DNA of 64,000 bases from Planctomycetota bacterium (GTDB taxonomy: Bacteria; Planctomycetota; UBA1135). Below are positions 51,696 to 60,542 of this stretch, piece after piece. The stretch spans positions 372,001 through 436,000 of the forward strand of contig SHNF01000018.1 in NCBI GenBank assembly GCA_004295085.1, read 5' to 3'. The position numbers were made by a program, and so were the translations under genes. The notes beneath the pieces were generated by a model. That model saw only the letters and a list, made by a program, of their open reading frames with translations, was not told the origin of the DNA and searched no databases. Every line of letters starts with the position of its first letter. Position 1 is the stretch's first letter.

Positions 51696-53129
51696 TCATT
51701 CGTCGCCGCCGACGTAGCCGAGCGCCTGCAGCTCCTGGCGCAGCTCTTCCGGCATCTCGTCGGTGGTCACCACGGTCGGCTGCAGCTGGAAGCGCTCGCG
51801 CAGCTCCGCCGTGGTGCGCCTCCAGGCCACGATGGCGTCGCGCGCCCGCTGCTCGAACTCCACCGCGCCGGCGCGCGGCGCGCGCTCCTGCGGATCGTCC
51901 TCCAGGTTGTACACCTCCAGCCGGCCGGCGACGCCGAGCGGCTCGTGCAGGTGCACCACCGCCTTCCACGGGCCTTCGCGGTAGGCGATCTGCGCCTTGT
52001 AATGGTTGTTCTCGGCCACCAGCGGGCGTGGCCGCGCCTCGGCTGCGGCCTGCGCCAGGTCCAGCACGCGCCCCTGGGCCGCCGCCGGGGGCTGCAGGCC
52101 CAGGGCGCCGAGCAGGCTGGGCGCGAGGTCCACCAGGTCCACCGGATCGGAACGGACCAGGCCGCGCGGTCCGTGGGGCACGTGCACCAGCAGCGGCACG
52201 TGCAAGGTTTCGTCGTACACCTGGGCGTGGGTGTACACGCCGTGCTCGCCGAACTCCTCGCCGTGGTCCGAGGTCACCATCACGATGGTGTGGTCCAGCA
52301 GGCCGTTCAGGCGCAGGTAGCCCAGCAGGCGCGCGAACTCCTCGTCCACCAGGGACAGTTCGGCGCGGTAGAGCGCACGCAGGAACTCGCGGTCCTCCGG
52401 GCCGAGCCCGGCCAGCGTCGGCTTGAAGAAGCGGTCGTGGATGTCGGTCAGCGCGTTGTCCACCTGGCCGGAGTCGGCGTAGGCACGCGCGTCGGCGAGC
52501 ACCTGGCGCAGCGGTCCCTGGTAGTCCTTGGCGAAGCGCTCCTCGTAGCCGGGCGGCGGCAGGTAAGGCGCGTGCACCTGGTACGTGTGCAGGAACAGGA
52601 AGAACGGGCGGTCCCCGCGCCGCTGCTCCAGCCACTGCAGCGCCGCCGTGACGCGGTCCACGACCCCCAGGGTCTTGGAGTGGAAGTGCTGGAAGCCCTG
52701 GTCCAGCCCGCGGCTCTTCTGGATCCAGCCGCCGTCGGCGATGGCCGCCGTGGCATAACCGGCGTCGCGCAGGACCTCGGCCAGCGTGACGGCGGAGTCC
52801 GCGAGCCGGGGATGGGCGTTCTCGCCGTTCTGCAGCGGCACCTCGTTCCACACGCCGTGGGTGGCCGGATACGTGGACGTGAACAGGCTGGCGTGCGAGG
52901 GCGCCGTCATGGGGGACGGCGCGTACGCGTGCTGGAAGCGCACGTTTTCGCGCGCGAAGGCGTCCAGGTTGGGCGTGGTGTTGTCCGGGCAGCCGTAGCA
53001 GCTCAGCTGGTCGGCGCGCAGGGTGTCGATGACGAACACCAGGACGTTCGGGCGCTCAGGCCCGCTGACCTCGTCCTTGCCGCATCCGCAGGCCGCAGCG
53101 CCGAGCAGCGCCAGGAGCGCGATTCGCAC
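51696..53129 (-). CDS. Sulfatase-fold lipoprotein (Thr type)
   Basis: 477 aa, no membrane helices beyond a lipoprotein leader (MRIALLALLGAAACGCG, lipidated Cys14 likely). NVLVFVIDTLRADQLSCYGC gives metal ligand Asp35; the nucleophile segment is SPMTAPSHASLFTS, with Thr75 at the Cys position; the second metal block is VTSDHGEEFGEHGVYTHAQVYD. The C-terminus is LQALGYVGGDE, the LGY phrase common to the whole group. It is a membrane-tethered counterpart of the polytopic paralogues. It is convergent with paralogue A with a single base between stop codons. A TACAAT box lies 5 nt before its GTG. Confidence 0.87.
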   Translation of the reverse strand: MRIALLALLGAAACGCGKDEVSGPERPNVLVFVIDTLRADQLSCYGCPDNTTPNLDAFARENVRFQHAYAPSPMTAPSHASLFTSTYPATHGVWNEVPLQNGENAHPRLADSAVTLAEVLRDAGYATAAIADGGWIQKSRGLDQGFQHFHSKTLGVVDRVTAALQWLEQRRGDRPFFLFLHTYQVHAPYLPPPGYEERFAKDYQGPLRQVLADARAYADSGQVDNALTDIHDRFFKPTLAGLGPEDREFLRALYRAELSLVDEEFARLLGYLRLNGLLDHTIVMVTSDHGEEFGEHGVYTHAQVYDETLHVPLLVHVPHGPRGLVRSDPVDLVDLAPSLLGALGLQPPAAAQGRVLDLAQAAAEARPRPLVAENNHYKAQIAYREGPWKAVVHLHEPLGVAGRLEVYNLEDDPQERAPRAGAVEFEQRARDAIVAWRRTTAELRERFQLQPTVVTTDEMPEELRQELQALGYVGGDE

Positions 53130-53134
53130 GCGAG

Positions 53135-53140
53135 ATTGTA
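53135..53140 (-). promoter_or_regulatory. TACAAT -10-like box of the sulfatase-fold lipoprotein gene
   Basis: Minus-strand TACAAT ends 5 nt before the GTG at 53129, a tight leaderless-type spacing. Confidence 0.5.
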
Positions 53141-53166
53141 GCGCCGGAACGCGCCGCCCCGGGGCC

Positions 53167-53880
53167 TCAGGCGAAGGGGATGAAGTGATCCCAGGCGCGC
53201 TCCTCGGTCTTCTCCGGCCGCCGCAGCAGTCCCATGCGGGCCGGACGCTCCGGGCGCCGGAACAGGCCGCGCCAGCCGCGGGCGGCCGGCGGAGCCGCCT
53301 CGCCGACGCCCTCGCAGCGGTAGCCGAGGTTGGTCTCGAAGAAGCGTACGGCGGTCCGGACCGAGGGCATCCACAGGTCGTCCACCACGATGAGCCCGCC
53401 CGGCGCCATCAGGCGGTGGAGGAAGTAGAGGTCCACGAACACGGCGTCGTAGTTGTGGTCGCCGTCCACGAACGCGAAGTCGAAGCGGCGTCCCTCCGCG
53501 AGCAGGCGCGGCAGCACGAGCTGGGAGTCCTCGCGATGGAACTCGACCAGGTCGCCCAGGCCGGCGCGACGCAGCGAGCGCAGCCCGGCATTGTCGAAAC
53601 GCCAGCCCTGGCGAGGATCGATGGCGCAGTGGCGGACCTCCGGCTGGCCCGACCGCAGCAGCGCCTCGCAGATGAACAGGGCGGAGAGGCCGTAGGCGAG
53701 GCCCGTCTCGAGGCAGCGCACCGGCGCCGCCTGCACCACGATGTCACGCAGCAACTCTCCGGCGGGCTGAGTGATCCCGATCGGGAACAGCTCGAAGACG
53801 CGCCCGTTCTCGCCCTCGACCCGGCCCTGCCGATAGGTTTCCTCGATAAAAGCTCTCAGCGTGGCCGCGCTCGCCGGCAT
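53167..53880 (-). CDS. Class I SAM methyltransferase (Methyltransf_24 type)
   Basis: 237 aa. SAM site VRCLETGLAYGLSALFICEAL (motif I), an Asp-containing strand CAIDPRQGW, then FDFAFVDGDHNYDAVFVDLYFL with the metal/acceptor motif DGDHNY, and MAPGGLIVVDDLW. This is the O-methyltransferase-like Methyltransf_24 group often found beside glycan genes. Its C-terminal ~45 residues (PAARGWRGLFRRPERPARMG) are basic and probably unstructured. TAGACT lies 15 nt upstream on the minus strand. Target unknown; a sugar of this locus is likely. Confidence 0.9.
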   Translation of the reverse strand: MPASAATLRAFIEETYRQGRVEGENGRVFELFPIGITQPAGELLRDIVVQAAPVRCLETGLAYGLSALFICEALLRSGQPEVRHCAIDPRQGWRFDNAGLRSLRRAGLGDLVEFHREDSQLVLPRLLAEGRRFDFAFVDGDHNYDAVFVDLYFLHRLMAPGGLIVVDDLWMPSVRTAVRFFETNLGYRCEGVGEAAPPAARGWRGLFRRPERPARMGLLRRPEKTEERAWDHFIPFA

Positions 53881-53895
53881 GGGTCTCGTCGGCTT

Positions 53896-53901
53896 AGTCT
53901 A
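53896..53901 (-). promoter_or_regulatory. TAGACT -10-like box of the 53880 methyltransferase
   Basis: Minus-strand TAGACT, 15 nt before the ATG at 53880; divergent from TAGAAT at 53918. Confidence 0.4.
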
Positions 53902-53917
53902 TCGGCCGTCCGGCGGC

Positions 53918-53923
53918 TAGAAT
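53918..53923 (+). promoter_or_regulatory. TAGAAT -10-like box of paralogue B
   Basis: CGGC-TAGAAT, 24 nt before the GTG at 53948, nearly identical to the box at 43962. Confidence 0.45.
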
Positions 53924-53947
53924 TGCGACGCCTCGTTCCGCCAGCCC

Positions 53948-55819
53948 GTGCACCCGTTTCCGATCGTGCTGACCCTCGCCGCGAGCACGGGGCCCGCGGC
54001 GCTGCTCGGCGCGCTGTTCTTCGACCGCTTCGTCCTGCCCGGCTTCCTGCGGGAGACCGTGCTGGTGCAGGTCAGCGGCGCGTTGCTGGTTGCGGTGGCG
54101 CTGGGCCTGCTCGTGTTCGCGGTCCTGCGCGCCGCCCGGGTTTCCCGGCCGCCGGGCGGAATCCTGCTCGGGCTCGGCGTCGCGCTCGGTCTGCTGCCGG
54201 TGGCCATGCTGGGGCTCGCGCACGCAGCCGCGGTGGCGGCGCTGGCGGCGCTGGCGGCGCTGTGGCTGCTGCCGCCGCTCCGGCGCGCGACGCCTGCGCG
54301 GGCCGCGCTCGCGGCCCTGGCCGCGCCGGCCCCGCTCCTGTTGGCGTGGATGGCCTTCGCGCCGCCCTCGGGCGCCGTGGACCTGCCGGATGCCGGCGCC
54401 GCGCCGGCGGGCGGCCGCCCCGACATCGTCCTGATCTCGGTGGACACCTTGCGCGCGGATGCGGTGGCCGATCCCGCGGCGCCGCTGCCGGCGCTCGCGC
54501 GCCTGCGCGACCGCTCCCTGTGGGCCGAGTACGCGCTCTCCTCCAGCTCCTCCACGCGCCCGGCCCACTTCACCCTGCTGAGCGGCTGGAGCGCCCTCAT
54601 GCACGGGGTGGCGGGCAACGAGTACGGCCTGCGCGCCGACGTCCCGATGCTGGCGGAGCGCCTGCGGGAGGCGGGCTACACGACCGCCGGCGTGGTCAGC
54701 AACGCCATGCTGCGGCGCGGCAGCGGCTTCGAGCGCGGCTTCGAAGTCTACGACGAGTCGCCGATCGTGCGCCGCGGCCCGCGCGAGGATTTCGAGGAGC
54801 AGGTCGTCCGCCGCTCCTGGTGGCGGTGGCTGGGGCTCGGCGAGTTCCCGGCGGCCGTGCGCGCCTGGCTCCACGGCTCGGGCTGGAGCGTGATCCACGG
54901 GGACAGCGGCAACGGCCGCCACACCACGGACTCCGCCCTGCGCCTGCTGCGCGCCCTGCAGGCGCAGGCGGCTCCCTACTTCCTGTTCGTGCACTACATG
55001 GATCCCCACGCACCGTACTGGCCGCCGGAGGCCACCGCCGGCCGGCTGTACGGCAGTCCCGAGATCCCGCAGCGCTACCGGCCCGGCGGCATCCTGCCGG
55101 GCGAGCACCGCATGCTGGTCCAGCTCGGCGAGGCCGCCGCAGCCGGCGACGCGCAGGCAGCCGGGCTGCTGCGCCAGATGCACGACCTCTACGGCGAGGA
55201 GGTGCTGTTCGTGGATGCCATGCTGGGCGAGCTGCTGGCGCAGGTCGAGGCCACCGGCCGTCCCACGGTGCTCGTGTTCACCTCCGACCACGGCGAGCAG
55301 TTCGGGGAGCATGGCCTCGTGCTGCATTCCAACTCGATCTACGAGAGCCTGGTGCGCGTGCCCTTCCTGCTGTCCGGTCCGGGCGTGTCCCCGGGCCGGC
55401 TTCCGGCGCCGCCGCAGCTCGAGGACGTGGCTCCGACCCTGCTCGCCTGCGCCGGGCTCGGCCACGACGATCTTCCCGGCCGCGATCTGCGCGCGCAGCA
55501 GCTCGCGGAAACCGGGCACGTGGAGCGCTACTCCCAGTGGATCGCTGTGCGCGACGGGCGCTGGAAGCTGCACGGCCTGCTGGACCGCGGCCCGGACGGG
55601 CGGCTGCGCGTGCAGGCGACCGCGCTCTTCGACCTCGCGGCGGACGCGGAGGAGAGCACCGATCTCCTGAGCGGGGAGCCTGAGGTGGCGGCGCGGCTGC
55701 TGGCACGCCTGCAGGAGGCCGTCGCCCGCGCGGACACCGGCGCCGAGGCGCGGCTGGAAACCGATCCACGCCACCTCCAGGCCATGCACGAGCTGGGCTA
55801 CGCCGGCGAGGAGCAGTAG
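53948..55819 (+). CDS. Membrane-anchored sulfatase-fold transferase-like protein (paralogue B)
   Basis: 623 aa, about five N-terminal membrane helices (to ~140), then DIVLISVDTLRADAVADP (Asp166). The nucleophile segment SSSSTRPAHFTLLSG has Thr203 at the Cys position. It is the most divergent paralogue: its Thr is preceded by a run of serines and the usual ATLFTG is FTLLSG. Later blocks are YFLFVHYMDPHAPYWPPE and VFTSDHGEQFGEHGLVLHSN; the C-terminus is MHELGYAGEEQ. A long loop (ESPIVRRGPREDFEEQVVRR) after GFEVYDE differs from paralogues A and C and may set the substrate. Paralogue C follows after 3 bp, so they are in one transcript. Confidence 0.87.
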   Translation: MHPFPIVLTLAASTGPAALLGALFFDRFVLPGFLRETVLVQVSGALLVAVALGLLVFAVLRAARVSRPPGGILLGLGVALGLLPVAMLGLAHAAAVAALAALAALWLLPPLRRATPARAALAALAAPAPLLLAWMAFAPPSGAVDLPDAGAAPAGGRPDIVLISVDTLRADAVADPAAPLPALARLRDRSLWAEYALSSSSSTRPAHFTLLSGWSALMHGVAGNEYGLRADVPMLAERLREAGYTTAGVVSNAMLRRGSGFERGFEVYDESPIVRRGPREDFEEQVVRRSWWRWLGLGEFPAAVRAWLHGSGWSVIHGDSGNGRHTTDSALRLLRALQAQAAPYFLFVHYMDPHAPYWPPEATAGRLYGSPEIPQRYRPGGILPGEHRMLVQLGEAAAAGDAQAAGLLRQMHDLYGEEVLFVDAMLGELLAQVEATGRPTVLVFTSDHGEQFGEHGLVLHSNSIYESLVRVPFLLSGPGVSPGRLPAPPQLEDVAPTLLACAGLGHDDLPGRDLRAQQLAETGHVERYSQWIAVRDGRWKLHGLLDRGPDGRLRVQATALFDLAADAEESTDLLSGEPEVAARLLARLQEAVARADTGAEARLETDPRHLQAMHELGYAGEEQ

Positions 55820-55822
55820 CGC

Positions 55823-57688
55823 GTGCTGCTGTTCCTCCTGGCCGGCGCCGTGCTGGTGGGCGCGGCGCAGGCGGTCGTGCATCCCGGGCTGGAGACGGCG
55901 CGCTTCTGGCGGGAGGGCCTGCTGCTGCTGCTGGCCGGGAACATCGCCGTGGCGGCGTTGTTCGGCGGCCTGACGGCGCTCGCCTGCCGCCGGCTCCGCC
56001 GGCCGGCGCCTGCGCCCGGGACGGCTTTCCTGCTCGGAGCGGCGGCAGCGCTGCCGCCGCTGCTCGCCTGCTTCCTGCCCCAGGAGGGCTACGGCTGGCT
56101 CGGCCTGCCGGCCGGCGTGTTCCTGGCGCTGTGGCTGGGACCCCGGCTGCCGCTGCCGCGGCCGTTCGCTGCGGCGGTGGTCGCGCTGGGCCTGGCGGCG
56201 CTCCCGGTCCTGGCATTGCTGCCGCCGGCCTCGCTGGCGCCCGGGACGCAGCCGCCGCTGCCGGCGCAGCCGGTCTCCGCCACGGTCCCCGCCGCGGCCC
56301 CCGACATCGTCCTGATCTCCGTGGACACGCTGCGCGCGGACCGGGTGCTGGAGCTGGCGCCGCTGCTGCCGAACCTGACGCGCCTGCGCGAGCAGGGCCT
56401 GTGGCACGAGTATGCCTTGTCCTCCAGCAACCAGACCTCTCCCGCGCACGCCACCATGCTGAGCGGGCAGAGCGCGCTGCAGCACGGCGTGCGCAACACG
56501 GTCGAGCGCATGCGCCCCGGCACCTCCCTGGTCTCGGAACGGCTGCTCGCCGCCGGCTGGCGCACGGCGGGTGTGGTCAGCAACGGCTTCTTGCGCGCGG
56601 GAACCGGCTTCCAGCGCGGCTTCGAGGCCTACGACGACGGCGCCGCGGTCGGGATCGGCGTGCGCAGCGAGTTCCGGCGCTGGGTGGACAAGAAGACCTG
56701 GACCGGCTGGCTGGTGCCCGAGGAGGCACTGCGGCGCTGCATCGAGCAGAAGCTGGTGCCGCGCCGCGGCGAGGGCGGCCGCACCGACCACAGTCTGGTC
56801 ACGGAGCGGGCCCTCCGCTACATCCGGGAGCTGCAGCGCGGCGAGCGCCCGTACTTCCTGTTCGTGCACTACATCGATCCGCATCATCCGTACACGCCGG
56901 CGCCGTCGGTGGCCGGGAGGCTGGCCGGACCGGCGCCGCTGGCGCCCGGTTACGACGATCCCACGGACTGGAGGCAGCCGGCCTTCGTGCGCGGGCTGCG
57001 CGACCAGCTCCAGCACGAGCGCGCGGAGGCGCGCGGCGTGCTCCAGCACCTGAGCCGCCTGTACGACGAGGAAGTGCTGTACGTGGACGCGCTGCTGGGG
57101 CGCCTGCTGGCGGCGCTGGAGGAGGGCGGCCGGCCCACCGTCATCCTGTTCACCTCCGACCACGGCGAGCACTTCGGCGAACACGCGCTCACGCTGCACA
57201 GCTGTTCGCTGTACGAGGAGCTGGTGCGGGTCCCGTTCGTCCTGGCCGGCCCGGGCGTGCCAGCGCGGCGCCTGGAGCAGCCGCCGCAGCTCGAGGACGT
57301 GGTGCCCACGCTCCTGGACCTGGCCGGACTGCCGTGCGACGGCCTGCCCGGCCGCTCGCTGCTGCGCGGCGCGCCCGGGGAGCGGCCCCACCTCGCGCGT
57401 TACAACGAGCACATCAGCGTGCGCGCGGGCGGCTGGAAGCTGCTGGCCGAGTGGCACTTCCGCGACGGCCAGAACGTGCTGCTGCCGCGCGAGCTGTACG
57501 CCGTGGACGCGGATCCGGCAGAGGCGCGCGACCGCCTCGCGGAGGAGCCGGAGACGGTGGCGCGCCTGCTCGCCCTCGCGCACGACATGATCCGCTCCGC
57601 GGGCGCGCGGCCGGACGCGCGCGGCCTCACCGACGAGTCCGACCAGGCGTTCGTGCACGAGCTCGGCTACGCCGGAGAAGACAACTGA
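55823..57688 (+). CDS. Membrane-anchored sulfatase-fold transferase-like protein (paralogue C)
   Basis: 621 aa, about five membrane helices, then DIVLISVDTLRADRV (Asp168). The nucleophile segment is SSNQTSPAHATMLSG (Thr205). Second metal block FTSDHGEHFGEHALTLHSC; C-terminus VHELGYAGEDN. Closest by eye to paralogue A (both have SNQT-x-PAHAT and a WVDKKTWTGWLVP or AVDKHTWAGWIVP segment), so B may have diverged after a duplication. GTG start 3 bp after paralogue B. Its last 22 bp overlap the end of the convergent GT4 gene. Confidence 0.87.
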   Translation: MLLFLLAGAVLVGAAQAVVHPGLETARFWREGLLLLLAGNIAVAALFGGLTALACRRLRRPAPAPGTAFLLGAAAALPPLLACFLPQEGYGWLGLPAGVFLALWLGPRLPLPRPFAAAVVALGLAALPVLALLPPASLAPGTQPPLPAQPVSATVPAAAPDIVLISVDTLRADRVLELAPLLPNLTRLREQGLWHEYALSSSNQTSPAHATMLSGQSALQHGVRNTVERMRPGTSLVSERLLAAGWRTAGVVSNGFLRAGTGFQRGFEAYDDGAAVGIGVRSEFRRWVDKKTWTGWLVPEEALRRCIEQKLVPRRGEGGRTDHSLVTERALRYIRELQRGERPYFLFVHYIDPHHPYTPAPSVAGRLAGPAPLAPGYDDPTDWRQPAFVRGLRDQLQHERAEARGVLQHLSRLYDEEVLYVDALLGRLLAALEEGGRPTVILFTSDHGEHFGEHALTLHSCSLYEELVRVPFVLAGPGVPARRLEQPPQLEDVVPTLLDLAGLPCDGLPGRSLLRGAPGERPHLARYNEHISVRAGGWKLLAEWHFRDGQNVLLPRELYAVDADPAEARDRLAEEPETVARLLALAHDMIRSAGARPDARGLTDESDQAFVHELGYAGEDN

Positions 57689-58917
57689 GCCGGCGCACAC
57701 CGGCCCAGCAGGGCGCGCAGGCGCGCTTCGGTGCGCTGCAGATACAGCTCCGGATCGAACAGGCGGCGCGCGTTCCCGGACGCCTGCCGGGCCGCGCTGC
57801 GCAGCGCGCTTTCCCGGGCCGGGTCGCCGAGCGTGCGCTGCAGCGCCTCGGCCACGCGCTCGGGCCGCAGCGGGTCCACCAGGATCCCTCCGCCGCAGCG
57901 TGCCAGCACTTCGGCGGGGCCGCCGTGGTCGCTGGCGACGACCGGGGTGTCCCGCAGCAGCGCTTCCACCGTCGCCAGGCCGAAGGGCTCGCACAAGGGC
58001 AGGTACAGCAGCGCCCGGCTGCCGCGCAGGCGCACGTCGGCTTCCGGGTTGCTGAGGAAACCGTGCAGCAGGACCCGCTCCTGCAGTCCGCGGTCCGCGA
58101 GCCGGGCGCGGAACGGCGGCGCGTCCGTGCCCGGGCCCCAGACATGCCAGGTCAGGTCGGGGAGGGCCCGGCGCCGGGCCAGCTCGGCCGCGGCCGCCAG
58201 CACTCCGTGCAGGTTCTTGTTGGGGTTGCCGCCGCTGATGACGGCCAGGCCGCGGCGCTCGGCGCAGGCGGGATGCGGCGCCGGCGCGGGGACGCCGAGA
58301 TCGAGCACCTCGGGGCTGCGCCGGTACACGCGCGCGAAGGCCTGTGCGCTGCAGCTGCTGTTGACGAACACGTGGCGCGCGCGCCGCGCGCAGCGGCGGT
58401 CGTGGCGCCGCTCGCGCCAGCGCCGCAGCGCCCGGCGTGGATCCCGGAGCGGAGCGGTCGACTGCGCCTGCAGCGCAGCCAGCGCCGGATGGTCACGGTC
58501 GGCGCCGTCCCGGTGCCGGGCGCGCTCCAGCCAGGCGTCGGTGACGGGCGCGTACAGGCGCCGCGGCGGCTCGTGGCACAGCCATACGACCGGCGCGCGG
58601 GTGTGCGCGGTCCACCACAAGGCGAGATCGCCGTGCGCGTACACCAGCGGCCAGCGGTCGAGCTCGTGGCGGAGTTCACGGGCGAGGTTTCGCGCGCGCT
58701 GCAGGTGGCCTGCCTGCGGGACCGCCGGCACGAGACGAACCAGCGCCTCGGCTTCCGCCAGTTCCGGCCACAGCTCCGGGCGGAAGGCCGCCGTGTACAG
58801 CGCCACGGCGTGCCCGCGGCGCGCCAGCCCGAGCGCGGTCCACACGGCCACGGCTTCGGCCCCCCCGCGCTGCGACAAGTCCGCGGCCACGACGGCCAGC
58901 TGCAAGGGCGCGGTCAC
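57667..58917 (-). CDS. GT4-family glycosyltransferase
   Basis: 416 aa GT-B enzyme. LAVVAADLSQRGGAEAVAVWTALGL is the N-terminal glycine-rich acceptor loop. The donor domain has LAVISGGNPNKNLHGVLAAA, VLLHGFLSNPEADV and the E-x7-E motif in LCEPFGLATVEALLRDTPVVASDHGGP. A long Arg-rich insert (RDPRRALRRWRERRHDRRCARRARH) sits between the domains and could bind phosphate-rich acceptors. GTG 58917 overlaps the upstream TGA as GTGA; no earlier start is coupled this way. Confidence 0.92.
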   Translation of the reverse strand: MTAPLQLAVVAADLSQRGGAEAVAVWTALGLARRGHAVALYTAAFRPELWPELAEAEALVRLVPAVPQAGHLQRARNLARELRHELDRWPLVYAHGDLALWWTAHTRAPVVWLCHEPPRRLYAPVTDAWLERARHRDGADRDHPALAALQAQSTAPLRDPRRALRRWRERRHDRRCARRARHVFVNSSCSAQAFARVYRRSPEVLDLGVPAPAPHPACAERRGLAVISGGNPNKNLHGVLAAAAELARRRALPDLTWHVWGPGTDAPPFRARLADRGLQERVLLHGFLSNPEADVRLRGSRALLYLPLCEPFGLATVEALLRDTPVVASDHGGPAEVLARCGGGILVDPLRPERVAEALQRTLGDPARESALRSAARQASGNARRLFDPELYLQRTEARLRALLGRCAPAQLSSPA

Positions 58918-59780
58918 AGGCCCAGCGACTCGAGGCAGCGGCCCTTGTGCACGTGATAGCGCAGGTCCCGGCGCAGGGCCTCGAGGTCCGCGCCGCCGCG
59001 CGCGCCGCGGCGGCGCTCGCGGGAGCGCAGCCACTTGACCAGCGCGCGCCAGGCCAGCGCCGGGCGCCGGCCTCCGGCCGCCAGCTGCTCGGCCGCCAGC
59101 AGGCGTCCGAGCCGTTGCCAGCGCTGTGCCAGCGCCGCGGCGTCCAGCTCTTCGAGCGTGAAGCTCCGGACCGCGGTGGCGCCGGCGCAGTAGTACAGGC
59201 CGCGCTCGCGGCGGATCGCCTCCAGCCAGTCCCCGTCCCGGCCGGAGCGCGGCGTGTCCGTGCGCACGGCCAGCAGGTGACGCGGCCGCGGCGCCGGATC
59301 GGCGGGCGTCACGGGGCGTTCCGCCAGGCCCAGGTCGTAGCGCTCCACCACCTCGAGACCCTGGTCCAGCGCCTCGCGCAGCACGCGCGGCGCCGCCGGC
59401 GGCAGGCGCGGGAACACGCGCCCCGCGGCCAGCGCCTGGCCGGAATCCATGATGCAGCGGCGCAGCCGCTCCACGCAGCCGGGCAGGCATTCCAGGCCGG
59501 CGCTGATCAGGATGAGGCAGCGGCCCCGGGCCGCGCCCCAGGCCGCCTGGCGCACGCTCCAGGGGCTCCAGCGCGCCGGCTGCACGGCCCGGAGGGGCGC
59601 CATGCGAGTGCCCGCCTGGCGCGCACCCGCGCCCGAGCGGCTCACCACCAGCGCCTCCCAGGGGACGGCGACGGTCTGGGACGCGAGGCTGAGCAGGCTA
59701 CGCGCCAGGCCCGGTCCCGGATCTTCTTCCAGCAGCGCCACGGTGAGCTCCGGCGCGCGGGCAGGCGGCTGCGGGCTCAT
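58914..59780 (-). CDS. Degenerate GT2-like protein
   Basis: 288 aa. The first ~110 residues follow a GT-A pattern (ELTVALLEEDPGPGLARSLLSLASQ, WEALVVSRSG, AWGAARGRCLILISAGLECLPG) in which the usual DxD position reads SAGLE, so catalysis is doubtful. The rest is helical and very Arg/Ala/Leu-rich, ending RDLRYHVHKGRCLESLGL. It could be an inactive partner of a neighbouring transferase or a GT2 with a different metal site. It sits between the sulfotransferase and the GT4 gene, with ATGA and GTGA overlaps on both sides, so all three are co-translated. Confidence 0.7.
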   Translation of the reverse strand: MSPQPPARAPELTVALLEEDPGPGLARSLLSLASQTVAVPWEALVVSRSGAGARQAGTRMAPLRAVQPARWSPWSVRQAAWGAARGRCLILISAGLECLPGCVERLRRCIMDSGQALAAGRVFPRLPPAAPRVLREALDQGLEVVERYDLGLAERPVTPADPAPRPRHLLAVRTDTPRSGRDGDWLEAIRRERGLYYCAGATAVRSFTLEELDAAALAQRWQRLGRLLAAEQLAAGGRRPALAWRALVKWLRSRERRRGARGGADLEALRRDLRYHVHKGRCLESLGL

Positions 59781-60493
59781 GCCGTGAGGTGGCGCGCCTT
59801 CTCCAGGGGATTGAGACGCAGCCCCACGTGCAGGCGCATGTCCTGCGGCGCGTAACCGGCGAAGTCGAGAATGGCACGCTGGCCGGATTCGGAGTTGAGC
59901 GCGTCCATGGGGAACACGCGCACTGCGTCGGGACGCGCCTGCTCCCAGGCGCGCGCTGCGGCGTAATACGAGTCCCAGTAGCGCTCCACGGCGGCGCGCT
60001 TGTCCGCCAGCCCGAACTTCGGAAAACAGTGGTCCCAGGGATCGCACTGCCACTCCAGCCCGTCGTGCTCGGTCCAGTGGTGGCGCGGGCCGCTCCAGCG
60101 CCACAAGCTGTCCACGGTCTCCGCGCGGTCGCGCTGCAGGCACATCAGGCGTGCCGACGGGCAGCGCGCCAGCAGGTGCTCCACGGCGTACAGGTAGCCA
60201 AAGGCGACGTCGCCGTACGCGTCCATGCCGGAGCGGGCGGCCAGATCCAGCAGCGCGTCCACGAAGGGCTCGCCGCCGCGCGCCGGCAGGTCGTAGCCGA
60301 AATACTCGTGCGTCACCGCGGTCCGCGGCTGGCGGTTCAGCAGCTCGGCCAGGGACGTGGTGCCGCAACGCCCGGACCCGAGCCCGATCAGGACCCGCGT
60401 GGTCCGGCGCGCGGACGCCAAGGGCGACGCGGACGTCACGGGCGACGCGGGCGGCTCGGACGCAGCAGGTGCGGCGCGCTGCACGGGATGCAC
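59777..60493 (-). CDS. PAPS-dependent sulfotransferase
   Basis: 238 aa. The 5'-phosphosulfate-binding loop GLGSGRCGTTSLAELL is at 37-52, and the 3'-phosphate segment RCPSARLMCLQRDRAETVDSLWRWS contains the conserved Arg/Ser region. A later helix with GLADKRAAVERYWDSYY is typical of sulfotransferase_3-like proteins. It adds sulfate to a glycan or lipid in the cytoplasm before export; its presence beside glycosyltransferases suggests a sulfated surface polymer. The first ~28 residues (Pro/Ala/Ser-rich) are probably disordered, so a later start is possible. GTG start. Confidence 0.85.
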   Translation of the reverse strand: MHPVQRAAPAASEPPASPVTSASPLASARRTTRVLIGLGSGRCGTTSLAELLNRQPRTAVTHEYFGYDLPARGGEPFVDALLDLAARSGMDAYGDVAFGYLYAVEHLLARCPSARLMCLQRDRAETVDSLWRWSGPRHHWTEHDGLEWQCDPWDHCFPKFGLADKRAAVERYWDSYYAAARAWEQARPDAVRVFPMDALNSESGQRAILDFAGYAPQDMRLHVGLRLNPLEKARHLTA

Positions 60494-60527
60494 GCTGGCT
60501 GCACGCCTCGTGGAGAAGTCATGCTCT

Positions 60528-60533
60528 TATACT
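60528..60533 (+). promoter_or_regulatory. TATACT -10-like box of the FkbM gene
   Basis: TATACT (5 of 6 to TATAAT) ends 9 nt before the TTG at 60543 and overlaps a minus-strand TAGAGT (60531-60536), a face-to-face divergent promoter. Confidence 0.5.
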
Positions 60534-60536
60534 CTA
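60531..60536 (-). promoter_or_regulatory. TAGAGT -10-like box of the sulfotransferase unit
   Basis: Minus-strand TAGAGT, 37 nt before the GTG at 60493; shares bases with the plus-strand TATACT. Confidence 0.4.
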
Positions 60537-60542
60537 GGCACT

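Noticed and set aside
49808..57688. Annotation of these genes as formylglycine sulfatases
   Set aside because: Thr occupies the position of the required Cys/Ser in all of them and the Arg of CxPxR is His.
53894..57994. 1,366-codon minus-strand frame antisense to the sulfatase-fold genes
   Set aside because: Shadow of paralogues B and C; low-complexity Arg/Gln/Ala translation with no recognisable domain.
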